Origin: Blattamonas nauphoetae
Taxonomy: Eukaryota; Preaxostyla; Oxymonadida
Assembly (NCBI GenBank): GCA_033064195.1
Contig: JARBJD010000060.1
Coordinates: 124,001-188,000 of the forward strand
Reading direction: 5' to 3'
Length of the DNA stretch: 64,000 bases
Shown: one piece after another, positions 42,285-52,870 of the stretch
Layout: each line of letters begins with the position of its first letter
How positions within the stretch are numbered: position 1 is the stretch's first letter
Made by a program: the position numbers and the translations under genes
The notes under the pieces: generated by a model
The model's database searches: none
Told to the model about the DNA's origin: nothing
What the model saw: only the letters and a program-made list of their open reading frames with translations

Positions 42285-43055
42285 TTCCACATTCTTCGAG
42301 CATTTTTCAAAGATATCTCATTCATCTGATAGTCAGGAGGAAACGAATTCGGACTCTTTCTGTGTCTTCTGTGGTACTACCTTCATGCAAATATCCCTGC
42401 CGCCTCTGTTGCCAGAGTGGAGAGTTGATTTCGAACCTTGTTTTTTCTCCGTTCAAGACTAATTCACATATTTTGGACAACAGATTTCAATTTATTGCTC
42501 TAACATGTTCATATTGAGCAATTCTAAATGGAGGCTGCCAATTGGGACCGGAGCCCCACATATGGATGGACTAGTGACAGTTTTCGTAGATCCCTCCTTG
42601 AAATGCATTGAATTGTGTTCGTAGTGGCTGAAGAATTTGTGTTTGGAAGTATAGAGTGATAATGTTCTGGCCTCGAGGAACGAGATGGATGAAAGTGAGA
42701 CGAGGGGTAAAAAAGCGGACCAACATTGTTTTTTTACGGTGTTGATCGCCGGTCGCTCCCGAACTGGTCGCTCTCAATCGGGGTCCATCCGTATAAAATC
42801 GAACTCAGTTCTCCATCTGACCCAAGATTCGTCGCCAGTCACAAGCAGATCGAAATCGAACCAATCATGAAAAGTGAGATCCACAATCAACTGTCTAGCG
42901 CATTGAACACGATCAGCCATCTGTGTATCTGTAGGTGTATGTGGAACTCAGCGTAGAACTCTCTTAGCGAAATGTTGTGATGGGTGGCCACAGATCAGGC
43001 TACCAAACAGAACAAAAGAGTCAATCAATTTGTCTGCTTTCATCAATAAATGAGA
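42285..43055. other. Intergenic region, nothing recognised
   Basis: About 770 bp without a convincing gene. Short frames only. It leads into the structured repeat that starts near 43060. Confidence 0.4.
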
Positions 43056-43059
43056 AATA

Positions 43060-43480
43060 GTTTCCCGACAAGGGACTCAAGGGTTACAGCGGCGGTTCTG
43101 CCCAAGTGGGGGCGGTTGGTGATCAAAAAAGGGTGGGGATCTTGACCCACTGCTCCAGAAAAAGCCCCAACGGGGAAGAAGAAACTGGAGGAAACAAGAG
43201 AGGTCGAAAACGACAAAGTGAGATGGAAATCTCCAAAGGGGTTCACTTAAAACCCACGCCTCTACTGCGTAAGCGTCATTCCACAAGAGGGAAGAGCTCG
43301 AAACTCATTCAATTCACCTGAAGGAAGAGCTGGCTGCCTCAACCGCAGCCATTCATCAGAACAATCCTTGTTCATGCCCTCTGTTGTGTGGCAGCAATTC
43401 TTGTTGGTGACCACTGGTTTGGTTAAAAGGTATTCCCTCCGCTCATACCATAACCAAACCAGGGGTCTCCAACTGTATGA
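43060..43480. ncRNA. Structured RNA-like repeat, copy 1
   Basis: One of two diverged copies (other at 44925-45345). Aligned stems include CTCCAG...CTGGAG enclosing CCCC-AA-CGGGG near 43155, GTCG-AAAA-CGAC near 43204, GCTG...CAGC near 43330, and a long terminal hairpin at 43405-43475 (GACC.CTGGTTTGGTT against AACCAAACCAG.GGTC). Several stems differ from copy 2 by paired changes. Either strand could be the RNA. No known RNA class recognised; it could instead be part of a non-autonomous element. Confidence 0.45.
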
Positions 43481-43586
43481 GCAGGAAACGGCGAAGTGGA
43501 ATAATGGGTGGCAGATCACCCAACAAGAACCAGAAGATAGAACGAATCAATCTATCTGTCCATGTACAGTCTGAATAGTTCAAAGT

Positions 43587-44198
43587 CGAACAAAAATAAT
43601 TCAAAGTCGAAGTGAAATAATTCAAAGTCGAAGTGAAATAATTCAAAGTCGAAGTGAAATAATTCAAAGTCGAAGTTAATAATTCAAAGTCGAAGTGAAA
43701 TAATTCAAAGTCGAAATGAAATAATTCAAAGTCGAAATGAAATCATTCAAAGTCGAAGTGAAATAATTCAAAGTCGAAATGAAATAATTCAAAGTCGAAA
43801 TGAAATAATTCAAAGTCGAAATGAAATAATTCAAAGTCGAAGTGAAATAATTCAAAGTCGAAATGAAATAATTCAAAGTCGAAATGAAATAATTCAAAGT
43901 CGAAATGAAATAATTCAAAGTCGAAATGAAATAATTCAAAGTCGAAATGAAATAATTCAAAGTCGAAATGAAATAATTCAAAGTCGAAATGAAATAATTC
44001 AAAGTCGAAGTGAAATAATTCAAAGTCGAAATGAAATAATTCAAAGTCGAAATGAAATAATTCAAAGTCGAAATGAAATAATTCAAAGTCGAAGTGAAAT
44101 AATTCAAAGTCGAAATGAAATAATTCAAAGTCGAAATGAAATAATTCAAAGTCGAAATGAAATAATTCAAAGTCGAAATGAAATAATTCAAAGTCGAA
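43587..44198 (+). repeat. Tandem 21-bp repeat array, left arm of MITE
   Basis: About 29 units, varying mostly at one position (GAAGTG or GAAATG). Because 21 divides by three, the array is open in several frames and gives artificial NYFISTL-type repeats; these are not proteins. Confidence 0.9.
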
Positions 44199-44699
44199 AA
44201 ACAGTTTTTTTGTCTTTAGCTTCCGAAAGCAGCACATAATTCACTTTATTTCTCCTCTGAACTTTTTCTACCAATATGCTTTATCGGGTGAATACGTTTT
44301 TCAGGATTTAAAACAATCCATTCATGCTTTCTGAAGTGATTTTGAGCTTTTTAGATGACAAAAGTCACTTCATTGGTCTGAGAAAAAACAGCCTGTGATA
44401 CACAAATGGTTGTAGTATTGGACTGATGTTTGAGAGGCGTGAAGGAGTCATCGGTGTGACTAGTTATGGTGACTTTTGGGCTTGTTCAACTTGTCCTGGA
44501 TCTGATTTGTTGGTTTTTCTGGGCTTAGACGAAGAATTACTGTGAAATGAGCTCTAAAATGTGAACTATAGCCGAGAAAGTGTTGAATGATGTCGGATGA
44601 TACTTGACTAGCCAGCACCATGATCATTGATTCTGTTTTTGTGAGTTTGAAAGAGTGGTGCGTGAGGTTCACAAGAACAAGTTTGTCCAAAAATTTGGT
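44199..44699. other. Unique centre of the MITE
   Basis: About 500 bp between the two inverted arrays. One short minus-strand frame (44460-44690) has no transposase features. No recognised feature. Confidence 0.5.
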
Positions 44700-44911
44700 C
44701 CTTCGACTTTGAATTATTTCACTTCGACTTTGAATTATTTCATTTCGACTTTGAATTATTTCATTTCGACTTTGAATTATTAACTTCGACTTTGAATTAT
44801 TTCACTTCGACTTTGAATTATTACCTTCGACTTTGAATTATTTCATTTCGACTTTGAATTATTAACTTCGACTTTGGACTATTTTTGTTCGACTTTGAAC
44901 TATTCAGACTG
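44700..44911 (-). repeat. Tandem 21-bp repeat array and terminus, right arm of MITE
   Basis: About eight units in inverted orientation to the left array, ending in the reverse complement of the left terminus (…CTATTCAGACTG) before TA. Confidence 0.9.
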
Positions 44912-44924
44912 TAACCAATAGAGA

Positions 44925-45345
44925 GAGAAAGATTCCCGGCAAGGGACTGAAGAGACACAGTGCCGGTTCTGCCCAAGTGGGGGCCGTTGACTAGCAAAAA
45001 TGAGTGGGGCTTGTTACCCTCTGCTCCAGAAAAGCCTCAACGGGGAAGAAAAACTGGAGTAATCGAGAGGTCCAAAAGGACAAAGTGAAATGGAACAACA
45101 TATAAATGTTTTCAGTCGGCTGCCTCGACCGCAGCAATGGGAAGAGCGACCAACGCTCGATTTCAAACGGAGGGAGAGCTTGCTCCCATCCCGGCTCGAT
45201 TCTTGTGGAGATGCTGAGCGCATATCTTCGTCATCTCCATTCTTGTGGAGACGCCGTAGTGTGGCGGAGACGTTGCTTGAGTAGCACTGGTTTGGTGTAA
45301 AGGTGTTCCTTCCACTCACACCACCACCAAACCAGGGCTACTCAA
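44925..45345. ncRNA. Structured RNA-like repeat, copy 2
   Basis: Second copy of the repeat at 43060-43480, same orientation. The shared block CGGTTCTGCCCAAGTGGGGG is near 44965. Stems GTCC-AAAA-GGAC near 45072, CGCC...GGCG near 45250, and the long hairpin at 45275-45345 (GTAGC.CTGGTTTGGTG against CACCAAACCAG.GCTAC) keep pairing with different bases from copy 1. The middle section differs more and includes a repeated CATTCTTGTGGAGA-type segment. Confidence 0.45.
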
Positions 45346-45452
45346 CCCTTGAGTGTTGGAAGGAGAAAGCCCGAAGAAACAGCTGAAAGTCTGCGTGTAC
45401 GTTTAGTCCAACAACGAATATGTGCAATCAAATCAACAATCATGGAACACTG

Positions 45453-45620
45453 CCGATCGAAAACAGTGGTTTTAAACAGTAGTCCCTTGGGAGAGAAATG
45501 CTTCAAAAAAACACACTCTTCTTTGTGAGGGAACCTATTCTGATGTAATGAAATGATTCTCAAGAATGTCCAAAAATGTCAGTATCTGTGAAGATGTTAA
45601 AAACCACTGTTTTCGATCGG
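45453..45620. repeat. Small element or hairpin with perfect 21-bp inverted repeats
   Basis: The 21 bases at 45453-45473 recur as reverse complement at 45600-45620 (cores CGATCGAAAACAGTGG and CCACTGTTTTCGATCG), 126 bp apart. No coding sequence lies between. It could be a MITE remnant. Confidence 0.5.
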
Positions 45621-45682
45621 AAAAATCTCATGGAAAGTTGTTTGAGTGTCTTTGATCGATGTCAGAGTAGTGTCATCAATCG

Positions 45683-45704
45683 GTGCTTTTTCTGGAAAAA
45701 GCAC
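45683..45704. repeat. Strong short hairpin
   Basis: GTGCTTTTTC and GAAAAAGCAC face each other with a TG centre, in otherwise featureless sequence. Confidence 0.5.
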
Positions 45705-46559
45705 TTTTGGTGACACTAATGGTGGTGTTACCAATCCAACCTTTTTTCGGTAAAGGACCATTTTGATCCAACGAAGGCAAAAATTGCATTTTTTCCCCAA
45801 GCAATCCCGAGAAAACCTCATAATACATCTTTTTGGCCGCTTTTAGTATGTGTTCTTATCAAATCATTTTTTCATGAAAGTAAGGCTTGGGTTTAGGATG
45901 TCGGGTCCTTGGGAAAGTACGTCTGGTTGCGTCAATCATGGTAACCACCTGCGGGACCATATGTCAAATCAACATGGAGCAAATAACTTACCTGGTTAAT
46001 GTTTGAAAAGGTGATCATATTTCAAAACCATCAAAACTCGTTTTGATGTGGACGACCAAACTCATGACGTGAAGTTTGACACAAACTCAACTTTAATGCT
46101 TGCCAAGACACAACTAAGAGTACGTATATCATAAACACTGGATTTAAACACTTTTCAGAATCGTCTTCACCAATGAAGTTCGATTCACTCCATTTCTGTA
46201 TGTATTTCACACATCGAACATTGATTTCGTCCCCCAGATTGAGGTTTATTCTGCACAAAGAAGAAAGGAAAAAGATTGCGGATATCAATCAGAAGGTCAA
46301 GAAGGGGAGAGATTTCAACGATAGCATTTGACTTCTAAGATGGATTCAATTACATCAATTCTTTCTTGTATTCTTTTTACCGTACATCGTTCACTGAATA
46401 CTTTGTCACAAAAGAGATCAGAGACAAACAATCGAAGTTGGTTAAATAACTCACAATACCGGGACAAGAGGTGAAAGACGCGAGAGAGGCATACACTAGT
46501 AGGGAGTTCTGCCTGAAGATTGTCACAACGGTACCATTGGAAGAGATAGAGTTGACTAG
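45705..46559. other. Region without recognised genes upstream of the transposase
   Basis: Open frames of 60-95 codons on both strands, none with family features. It may hold the degraded left part of the Merlin-like element. Confidence 0.35.
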
Positions 46560-47255
46560 AGAGGAGACAGATACCGACCTCTTTTCGTTCAATTGCCATT
46601 ATGGAGGGCAGAAAACCAAATTCGGGATCGAACCATATTTCGGGGATCTAAACTTCGTACAGTCCAAATCATCAAAATTAGTCACGCATTCTGGATCAAC
46701 GTATCTACAAAACGAACTCTGCTAGACTGCAACGTTTCGAAAGCAACTGTAGTGAAATGGTCTCAAAGATTTCGTCTTCTCATGATGGCGAAAGTTCTCA
46801 CCCCAAACACTCGAATTGGCGGACCAGGGACCACAGTGGAGATGGATAAAGCTGCTTTCGCTCGCTCGAAAGGAGTCAGAGGATCAAGTCGGCACTATTA
46901 TTGGATTGTGGGTGGATATCTCACAAATCAAGACAAATCACAACGACAAGCAACCTTCGAACGAGTTGCCAGACGCGACAAATCCACTCTTTATGGTCTC
47001 ATTCAACGATTTGTCCTTCCTGGCACAACCATCGTTACCGATCACTGGAAGGGATTCTTGGGATTGGACGAGTTAGGATACAAACTCGAAAAAGTCAATA
47101 ACAAGAAAAACGAATGGACAAACGAGAATGGATTCACAAGAAACCATGTTGAAGCATTCTGGGGACGTCTCAGAAGATCTCTGCCTGTGAGTGGTGTCCC
47201 AAGATGGCACCATGTCGGATACTTCTACCGACAAGTGTACTTGGAACAAGTCTAA
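46560..47255 (+). CDS. Merlin/IS1595-type (ISXO2-like) transposase, N-terminally degraded
   Basis: The catalytic half is well kept: VEMDKAAFARSKGVRGSSRH with the first Asp, a WIVGGYLTN strand, PGTTIVTDHWKGFLGLDEL with the second Asp, then GFTRNHVEAFWGRLRRSLPV in the position of the third acidic residue, and a terminal YFYRQVYLEQV. A block before it (TVVKWSQRFR) fits the family helix-turn-helix region, and PLWRAENQIRD fits the WRC strand of the zinc ribbon. The frame at 46593 opens with TTG and has no ATG. Pieces of the missing N terminus seem to lie in another frame at 46471-46600, so a frameshift or intron is needed. Family length is about 250-300 aa. Inverted ends are not clear. Confidence 0.75.
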   Translation, partial: RGDRYRPLFVQLPLWRAENQIRDRTIFRGSKLRTVQIIKISHAFWINVSTKRTLLDCNVSKATVVKWSQRFRLLMMAKVLTPNTRIGGPGTTVEMDKAAFARSKGVRGSSRHYYWIVGGYLTNQDKSQRQATFERVARRDKSTLYGLIQRFVLPGTTIVTDHWKGFLGLDELGYKLEKVNNKKNEWTNENGFTRNHVEAFWGRLRRSLPVSGVPRWHHVGYFYRQVYLEQV

Positions 47256-49114
47256 CGCTTCTCTCTCTTTTTTTGTTATAAACCAAAAAACAAATCGATA
47301 CTAACATGACAACCATGCCAACCCGACATACTTTTTCTGATTCGATAGACGAAACCCGATGCACCCGATATACAATACCACCAACCCGATATTCGAGACA
47401 CAACCCGACATACTAAACTTTACCTGTCATTCTAAACCTTTGCCGAAACTATTTTTTAATATAAATTGAACACAAATCTGTGTATTCGGGTTGTTTGAAA
47501 AAATGCTTTTTTTGAGTGACTTTTATCGATGTATTTACGAAAAAAATGCTTTTTCTTTGGTGTGAAACGGACGTCTGGTTGTGTAGAAATGAGAGAAAAA
47601 AAAGTGAAAAAATGAAAGCTGACATGCTGTATCACGTATTTTGATGTTTTCTCGGGATCATAAGGGAGTTTTATTCAATCTTTTTTTTATTTTTCTCAGT
47701 TTGACTCGTTGTGACATTTGTTGAAAGAAGCTCCGATTGGTGACAGGACACCGATTGGTGACGCGACGAGAAACCACTCTCATATTTGTTTCATCAAACA
47801 AGAATTGTCAACATAAAATTCAATGACTCAATTCACTTCGGTCACTGATCCAAGCAAACCTCTCCTGAGAGCATTTCGGAGCAGTTGTGTGATGACAGGA
47901 GTAAGATGGGCATACGAAAAGTCCACACATGTTTTTCTTGCATTCAAGATAGAGAGTTCAGGAAATTTTCACGATTCACTGATATTTGGGTCAGACATGA
48001 TGAAACGGTATTTTCGAGTTCTGTGATCGAGCCATGGCAAGAGTGGTCAATTTCGTTTTTTATTCATGACCATCGAACTTTGGAAGAGCCTTGAACCGGT
48101 ATGTCTTGCCCTGGAAGCGAAAACAAAGGAAACTCCGCAGGTGTATCTAGAGATGGATATGGAGCTAGGCTGAGTGGCTGTCTACTGAAGTGAACCACGA
48201 GTCGTCGGTAATCAGGGAAAATGCGAATACACCAACAAGTGGCTGTTGAGGAAAGCAAAAATGAGAGGCAAGAAATCCCTAAGAGGGAACAAACACTTGC
48301 CTGAATGCTCCAAGTGGACAAGGTGTTTTAAAAGCTAAACCAGAACTGACCAGGTTGTGCGGTACAGTTCCAAAGTTGAGGAAGACTCGTTTACCTTGAA
48401 GAAGTTCCCTCCAGTTACTCTAAGACCAATCGAGGGCTCCTCACTACAGTCCGTCAGACTGTTTTGTAATTTGTAACATGTCATGTCAACCTGGAAATCG
48501 TATCTTCATCTTTTTTATCAATACTGAAAAAAGTTTCACACCTAAACCTGTCGTGTAAATTATACTGGTATGCACTGCCGACTGAGGCATTCATCGTTCC
48601 TCCAAACCAATTAAACGCTTCTGTAGAACAAATTCTTCATCTTTCAGAGTCGTCGAATTCTGGCGGTACGAAGAAGCATGTCGAACTAGAAGAAACAAAA
48701 ACATAGAACAATACCACAACAGCTCGTTGGAGACATAGCGGGATTTGTACCTTCACAGGTCTCCCAAATTGGTTGATTGAAGAATGGTGATCCAGTCGAC
48801 GGGCAAAAAAAGTATCACATTTTCGCTGATGAGGACTTAGTTGATCATGATAAGGAGAGAAGACATTTTGAGAGGCATATGGTGTATTTCAACGCAAATG
48901 TTTGACTTGTAGACTGAAAAAAATGAATCGAATGAAGGTCAACAGAACCTTCTCGCTCGACTGTATTCAGAGGAATTTGAATGAAACTGACTTTCATTTC
49001 ATTTATTCGATGGTCTAATCTGTTATTTCCTTGAATCGTTTCTGAGGTCAATCGGTCCCTTGAAACTGTCATCTCCTTTTCTTTGCCTCTATTGAATTAT
49101 TTCCTCTTGTTGTC
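47256..49114. other. Gene-poor AT-rich region
   Basis: About 1.9 kb. 47315-47415 has several ACCCGATATAC/ACCCGACATAC-like repeats, perhaps the right end of the Merlin-like element. 47745-47770 has a tandem CGATTGGTGAC repeat. 48080-48480 has GC-richer patches but no clear fold or frame. No gene can be supported. Confidence 0.35.
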
Positions 49115-49408
49115 ATGCTACTGATATGCAACAACTATCTCAATCTGTGTAGTGTCGATAAGTCGACTTCATCTCTTATCAATCAAGTTTCAACAAAGAC
49201 ACTGAATTCTGACGACACTCTTTCTTTGTTTCAGGAGAAAAAAGACAATTCTACAAAATGTGACTTGATTTTGTACCGAACAACCAAATCAAGCCGCTCA
49301 CCACCGAATTATCTTCATTCGTCGCGATTTCCCAAGTCGGCGAAAAAAAGAAAGAAATGGGTAGATCAATCTCGAATCAGTCCACTGCGCCTTAGCCGTA
49401 CAAAGTGA
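49115..49408 (+). CDS. Possible last exon of a small basic protein
   Basis: 97 codons ending in a basic stretch (KSAKKRKKWVDQSRISPLRL). A T-rich acceptor (TTTCTTTGTTTCAG at 49222-49235) inside it suggests that only the part from 49236 onward is exon. No family recognised. Confidence 0.3.
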   Translation: MLLICNNYLNLCSVDKSTSSLINQVSTKTLNSDDTLSLFQEKKDNSTKCDLILYRTTKSSRSPPNYLHSSRFPKSAKKRKKWVDQSRISPLRLSRTK

Positions 49409-49666
49409 TGGGAATATTCTCATTTAAAGTTAGAAGCACAAATTTCTAGTGGCGTAGAAATCACAAAGAGCATAAGAAGTGATTTCCCCAAAAAAAGAAA
49501 AAAATGTATGTGAGGCGACAATGTTCATGCTGAGTGAGTTGTGAAGCATTAGAATCATTGTCATGTTATGTTGATTCTGGGAAAGCACCAAAACTGCTCA
49601 TCTCAGAAAAACTTTTAAAGAAAAATTGACTTTGCTTCTTCTTGGCCGTTGCTGTGCTACATCTCT

Positions 49667-50389
49667 TCAGAATCGTCGTTCCATTCCTTCAATGCCCCTT
49701 TTCGTTTCATAATATTCCTCTGTCGATGGAGTCACGTTCCAGTCCAGAAGGCGAAGGCTGAATGATTCAAAGATGTTCAGAATCTCCCACGGCACTCCAA
49801 ATGATCTGCCCCAGTGCACTTGCTTAAATGGAACATCTGCATTGCATTTGTGTGCCAGTACAACACACACAAGGAATAGTGCGTGGATGTTGTTGCGAAG
49901 AACACAGAACCCTGAGCATGTCCAGTGTTTCTTCAAAATCCCTTCGAACATCCGAATGCTACACACCAGTTCTGTTTCTGTGATTTTGAACGAATTCATC
50001 AGCACGCTCATCATTTCCGACAGAACACCGCCCAACGATTCTCGGCTTGGAATACGAAGAGGGAAGACCCCTCGTGAAACCCCTTCTCCCCCGATCCGCT
50101 CACAGGCTTCACACGATGTCAGTGATGTGTCCACTGTGATTGGGGCAGCTGAATTGAGATTGTGCACAATCTCAACGATCGACGATGAAACACGGTCTGC
50201 AAAGTCCCGTTTCGCTGGCAACGAGAAGATAGGAGCCATTGAGGTTATGTTGGATTCTGGCATGGTTATATCGCTGTTGAAGTGCTTTGTTTCCGTTTTG
50301 GTTGTGAATGTCGTATTTATTGTTGTTGTCATTCTAAATCTTCTGTCTGAGTTGTTCAAGCTGTGTGGTGGGCTCCTATCCTGGCGCAT
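49667..50389 (-). CDS. Pho80/PCL-like cyclin-domain protein
   Basis: A single exon of 240 aa, starting at ATG 50389 (MRQDRSPPHSL). The cyclin fold is seen in the second half: LVCSIRMFEGILKKHWTC, then NNIHALFLVCVVLAHKCNAD in the position of the conserved N-H-R-L..A.K.. helix, then WGRSFGVPWEILNIFESFSL and LLDWNVTPSTEEYY. This pattern is that of the PHO80/PCL (cyclin P/U) group that pairs with Pho85/CDK5-type kinases. The N-terminal 70 residues are Ser/Thr-rich and disordered-looking. The HALFL variant of HRLLI shows some divergence. The subgroup is less sure than the cyclin fold. Confidence 0.7.
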   Translation of the reverse strand: MRQDRSPPHSLNNSDRRFRMTTTINTTFTTKTETKHFNSDITMPESNITSMAPIFSLPAKRDFADRVSSSIVEIVHNLNSAAPITVDTSLTSCEACERIGGEGVSRGVFPLRIPSRESLGGVLSEMMSVLMNSFKITETELVCSIRMFEGILKKHWTCSGFCVLRNNIHALFLVCVVLAHKCNADVPFKQVHWGRSFGVPWEILNIFESFSLRLLDWNVTPSTEEYYETKRGIEGMERRF

Positions 50390-50773
50390 TCAACAGCTAA
50401 TACGAAATGTAAAAAAGATTCACATTGACACAGTTTTCGATACGCTTAAATAAGCACCACCCCCCATGTCCAAATTGTGATTCTGATCACTACCTTTTCT
50501 GATTCTGATCTCAGAGCGGTGATGAAATGAATTTCCTTTTCAACTATTTGTTTCTCTTCATTCTAAAACACAGTGTGTTTCTCCCATTGTGATAGTTCGT
50601 TGTGATGAAACTTGTTGTCAATAGATGACAATACCCTTCAAAAATGAGAAAAATTGGAGAAAATATATGAATTACATCGGATTGAGTGGAGAGAAATGGC
50701 ATCAGAGCAGGCTTGTCTGTCCAGTGGAGTGCCAGTCATCAAGAGTCTCGTGATTCAATCATCCCTAAATACA
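50390..50773. other. Intergenic region
   Basis: About 380 bp. The T-rich part near the cyclin start may hold its promoter. Nothing else is seen. Confidence 0.4.
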
Positions 50774-51776
50774 TCAAAGCTCGTCCAACTGGTTCGCCAT
50801 AAACTCTTCGTTTGCAAATAGTTTCCCGTTTTGTATTCTTCCAACTCCGTCCCAGCTTTCACTCACGGAAAGAACGATGTCTCCCCACCCTTCTCCTTCC
50901 ATCGCCTCCATCATCCCTTGCCCCTCTGCAGTATCCCATCCACCCAGCGAGAACGTCATCAGGTTGTATCCCAACCTGCTCATTCCTTGTCGAGTCTGGT
51001 CGTGTTCTTCCTCAACGTTCATCTTCGTCATCCTTGACGCAAATCCTGCTCGCAGAACATCCCACACAAGCGATGGGCTGTGCTCGAACAATCGGTAATA
51101 AAACTTCATTGTGTTCATCTGCAGCGATCGCAGTCGATAATCAGAGAGACATGACACAAGCGTCCCATGGTGAGTGTCAAACCACGAAAACACAATCTGC
51201 GTGTTCGTCAACCCGTTGATACAGCAGAGCACCACAGTGTCCAGAAGAACACTGAGCAACCGTGGTGTTTCTGACGACTCATTCTTCTTTTCCATCTTGT
51301 ATCGCCACACCAACTCCGCAATTTCTTCACGTTTCGAATCCAATGCATGCACCAACGACCTCCCGTTTGTATGGGTGTCGGCTTCATCAAACTCTAAACA
51401 CAGCTCCAATGACACAAACAAATTGACAAACTGTCGCGGCGATATTCCAGATAATTAAAGGACATCACAAGGTCATCTTCGTCGCTTGACGTATCATCTG
51501 CGTCGTCGTCCCACCAAAATGGTTGGTGTTGTCCATACGTTTTGACTTGCGATAGAAATGACCATGACATTTTGTGCTGTCAATTCGTTCTATCCTTTCA
51601 ACAGAATCTGATCTTGCAGAAGAAATCACTATACGACTGATTTCTGTGGACAGAGGGAATCTGTTTGGAGAAACAAACAGACGAACACGATAAACAAATC
51701 CCTTTGGGTCGACAAACTCAACTTTCAATGAACACACTTCATCGATGTTTTCTGACAAGAATGCACCAAATAGCAA
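50774..51776 (-). CDS. ARM/HEAT-like helical protein, at least two exons
   Basis: The main block (about 51450-50774) is helical: PRLLSVLLDTVVLCCINGLT, then RLRSLQMNTMKFYYRLFEHS, then VWDVLRAGFASRM. It has no ATG at its start, so it must continue upstream. Near 51480 another frame reads WWDDDADDTSSDEDDLVMSF, an acidic stretch with FNYLEYRRD, probably the preceding exon, and further upstream is SLKVEFVDPKGFVYRVRLFV. Exon borders are unresolved. The composition resembles ARM-repeat proteins rather than an enzyme. No family recognised. Confidence 0.45.
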
Positions 51777-51895
51777 TTATTCCATGGTCTTCTCATGAAC
51801 TAATTCAGATTTCGCAAATGATGAAAATAAGAAAAAAGACTAAAATCTCGGCGATGACGGGAGAGCCACGATAAACATAGAACAACTCGAAAAAA

Positions 51896-52757
51896 TTACA
51901 TGTTCGGTGAGTGATTTGGAGGCGCCCTCATTTCCCGTCGCGGTTTGAGGAGACTGTATATAAGCCGGATCACCCACACAATCGTATATATGATGAACAG
52001 ACTCAAGCCAACCCAGACTGTGATGACGATGAAGTAGCCTGGGTTCTTCATCATATTTTGGGCAAATGTGATCGATTGCACGTACATCATATACACTCCG
52101 AATACTGTTCCGAATTCCAGAAAGCTTACGAATAGATCGTCAATCAGGTCTTTGAATCTTGTCCCTTGCGCGAAGTATTCTTTGTATGGAAGGTTAACTG
52201 CGAGATTATCAAAAAAGAGGGCACTGACCTACTTGAATCGGACAGAATCGGATGAGGAAGACCAGCGTTGACATGACAGTGGGGAAGAGGACGGAGAAGA
52301 GGACACAGAATAACATCAAATTCAGTTTACTTCCTGTGGAGTTGGGAGTACCTATCACACATAATCTCGTCAAAGAACAAACCGTCAATTGCAAAATGGA
52401 CATTGATGATATCTACAGAGAGGTGAATCAAGACAGAAAACAGCAGACCAGGCAGTTTGGGATACATAATGACGGTGGGAATAACACACGAACAGACCAA
52501 AATAAACATTGAGCAGACGATGCAGATAATACCCTTTGGTTTCATTTGGATGTCTGATAGTGGCCATACTTTGTTGATTTTCTCGATTTCGCTCCGATAT
52601 CGTTGGAAATGACGAACCAACTCATTCAAAACACGGAATAAACAGCAGATTAACTGACCTCTGACACGTCCGTGGATATTAAGCGAAAAAAGGAACTTTC
52701 AAAGCCCATTATTTTGGTGATTGGATCATGTTCAGGCCATTCGATTCTAAGAATCAT
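51896..52757 (-). CDS. Multipass membrane protein, about four exons, unknown family
   Basis: The probable start is ATG 52757 (MILRIEWPEHDPITKIMGF). A 38-nt intron ending near 52620 leads to LVRHFQRYRSEIEKINKVW. The chain then has hydrophobic spans IICIVCSMFILVCSCVIPTV, LLFSVLIHLSVDIINVHFAI, NLMLFCVLFSVLFPTVMSTL, and in the last exon FIVITVWVGLSLFIIYTIVW, followed by a basic tail (LLKPRREMR). The last exon also contains LPYKEYFAQGTRFKDLIDD and FLEFGTVFGVYMMYVQSI. Introns at about 52350 and 52230-52200 are needed, and the first of these has uncertain borders. A short cytosolic N terminus and four or five membrane spans are expected. No family recognised. Confidence 0.55.
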
Positions 52758-52870
52758 CTTTGTCAAAATTGATGAATCGAAAATGATGCCGAATGAAAAA
52801 AGACTCTCCTCGAAATGAAGTGACTCGTTGGTTGCTCAAAACAACCCTTCTCCAAATTGTCCTCCGTGCC

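Larger units (their letters stand above)
43567..44911. mobile_element. Tc1/mariner-like MITE with 21-bp subterminal repeats
   Basis: A 1,345-bp element bounded by perfect inverted ends starting CAGTCTGAATAGTTC, each flanked by TA (43565-43566 and 44912-44913), the target duplication of the Tc1/mariner group. Both ends continue into tandem 21-bp units (core TTCAAAGTCGAAATGAAATAA), about 29 units on the left and about 8 on the right in inverted orientation, around a unique centre of about 500 bp. No transposase is present, so it is non-autonomous. It sits between the two structured RNA-like repeat copies. Confidence 0.8.

Noticed and set aside
43676-44237. Repeat proteins (NYFISTL and ELFHFDF types)
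   Set aside because: Products of a stop-free 21-bp repeat in two frames; no start context or non-repeat protein.
43587-44880. CRISPR-like array
   Set aside because: Units are contiguous 21-bp repeats without unique spacers, in inverted arms of a TA-flanked element.
46471-46725. Separate 84-codon gene before the transposase
   Set aside because: Its position fits the missing N terminus of the Merlin-like transposase better than an independent gene.
48080-48480. Third copy of the structured RNA-like repeat
   Set aside because: Similar composition and short pairings, but none of the shared blocks (CCCAAGTGGGG, CTGGTTTGGT) is present.
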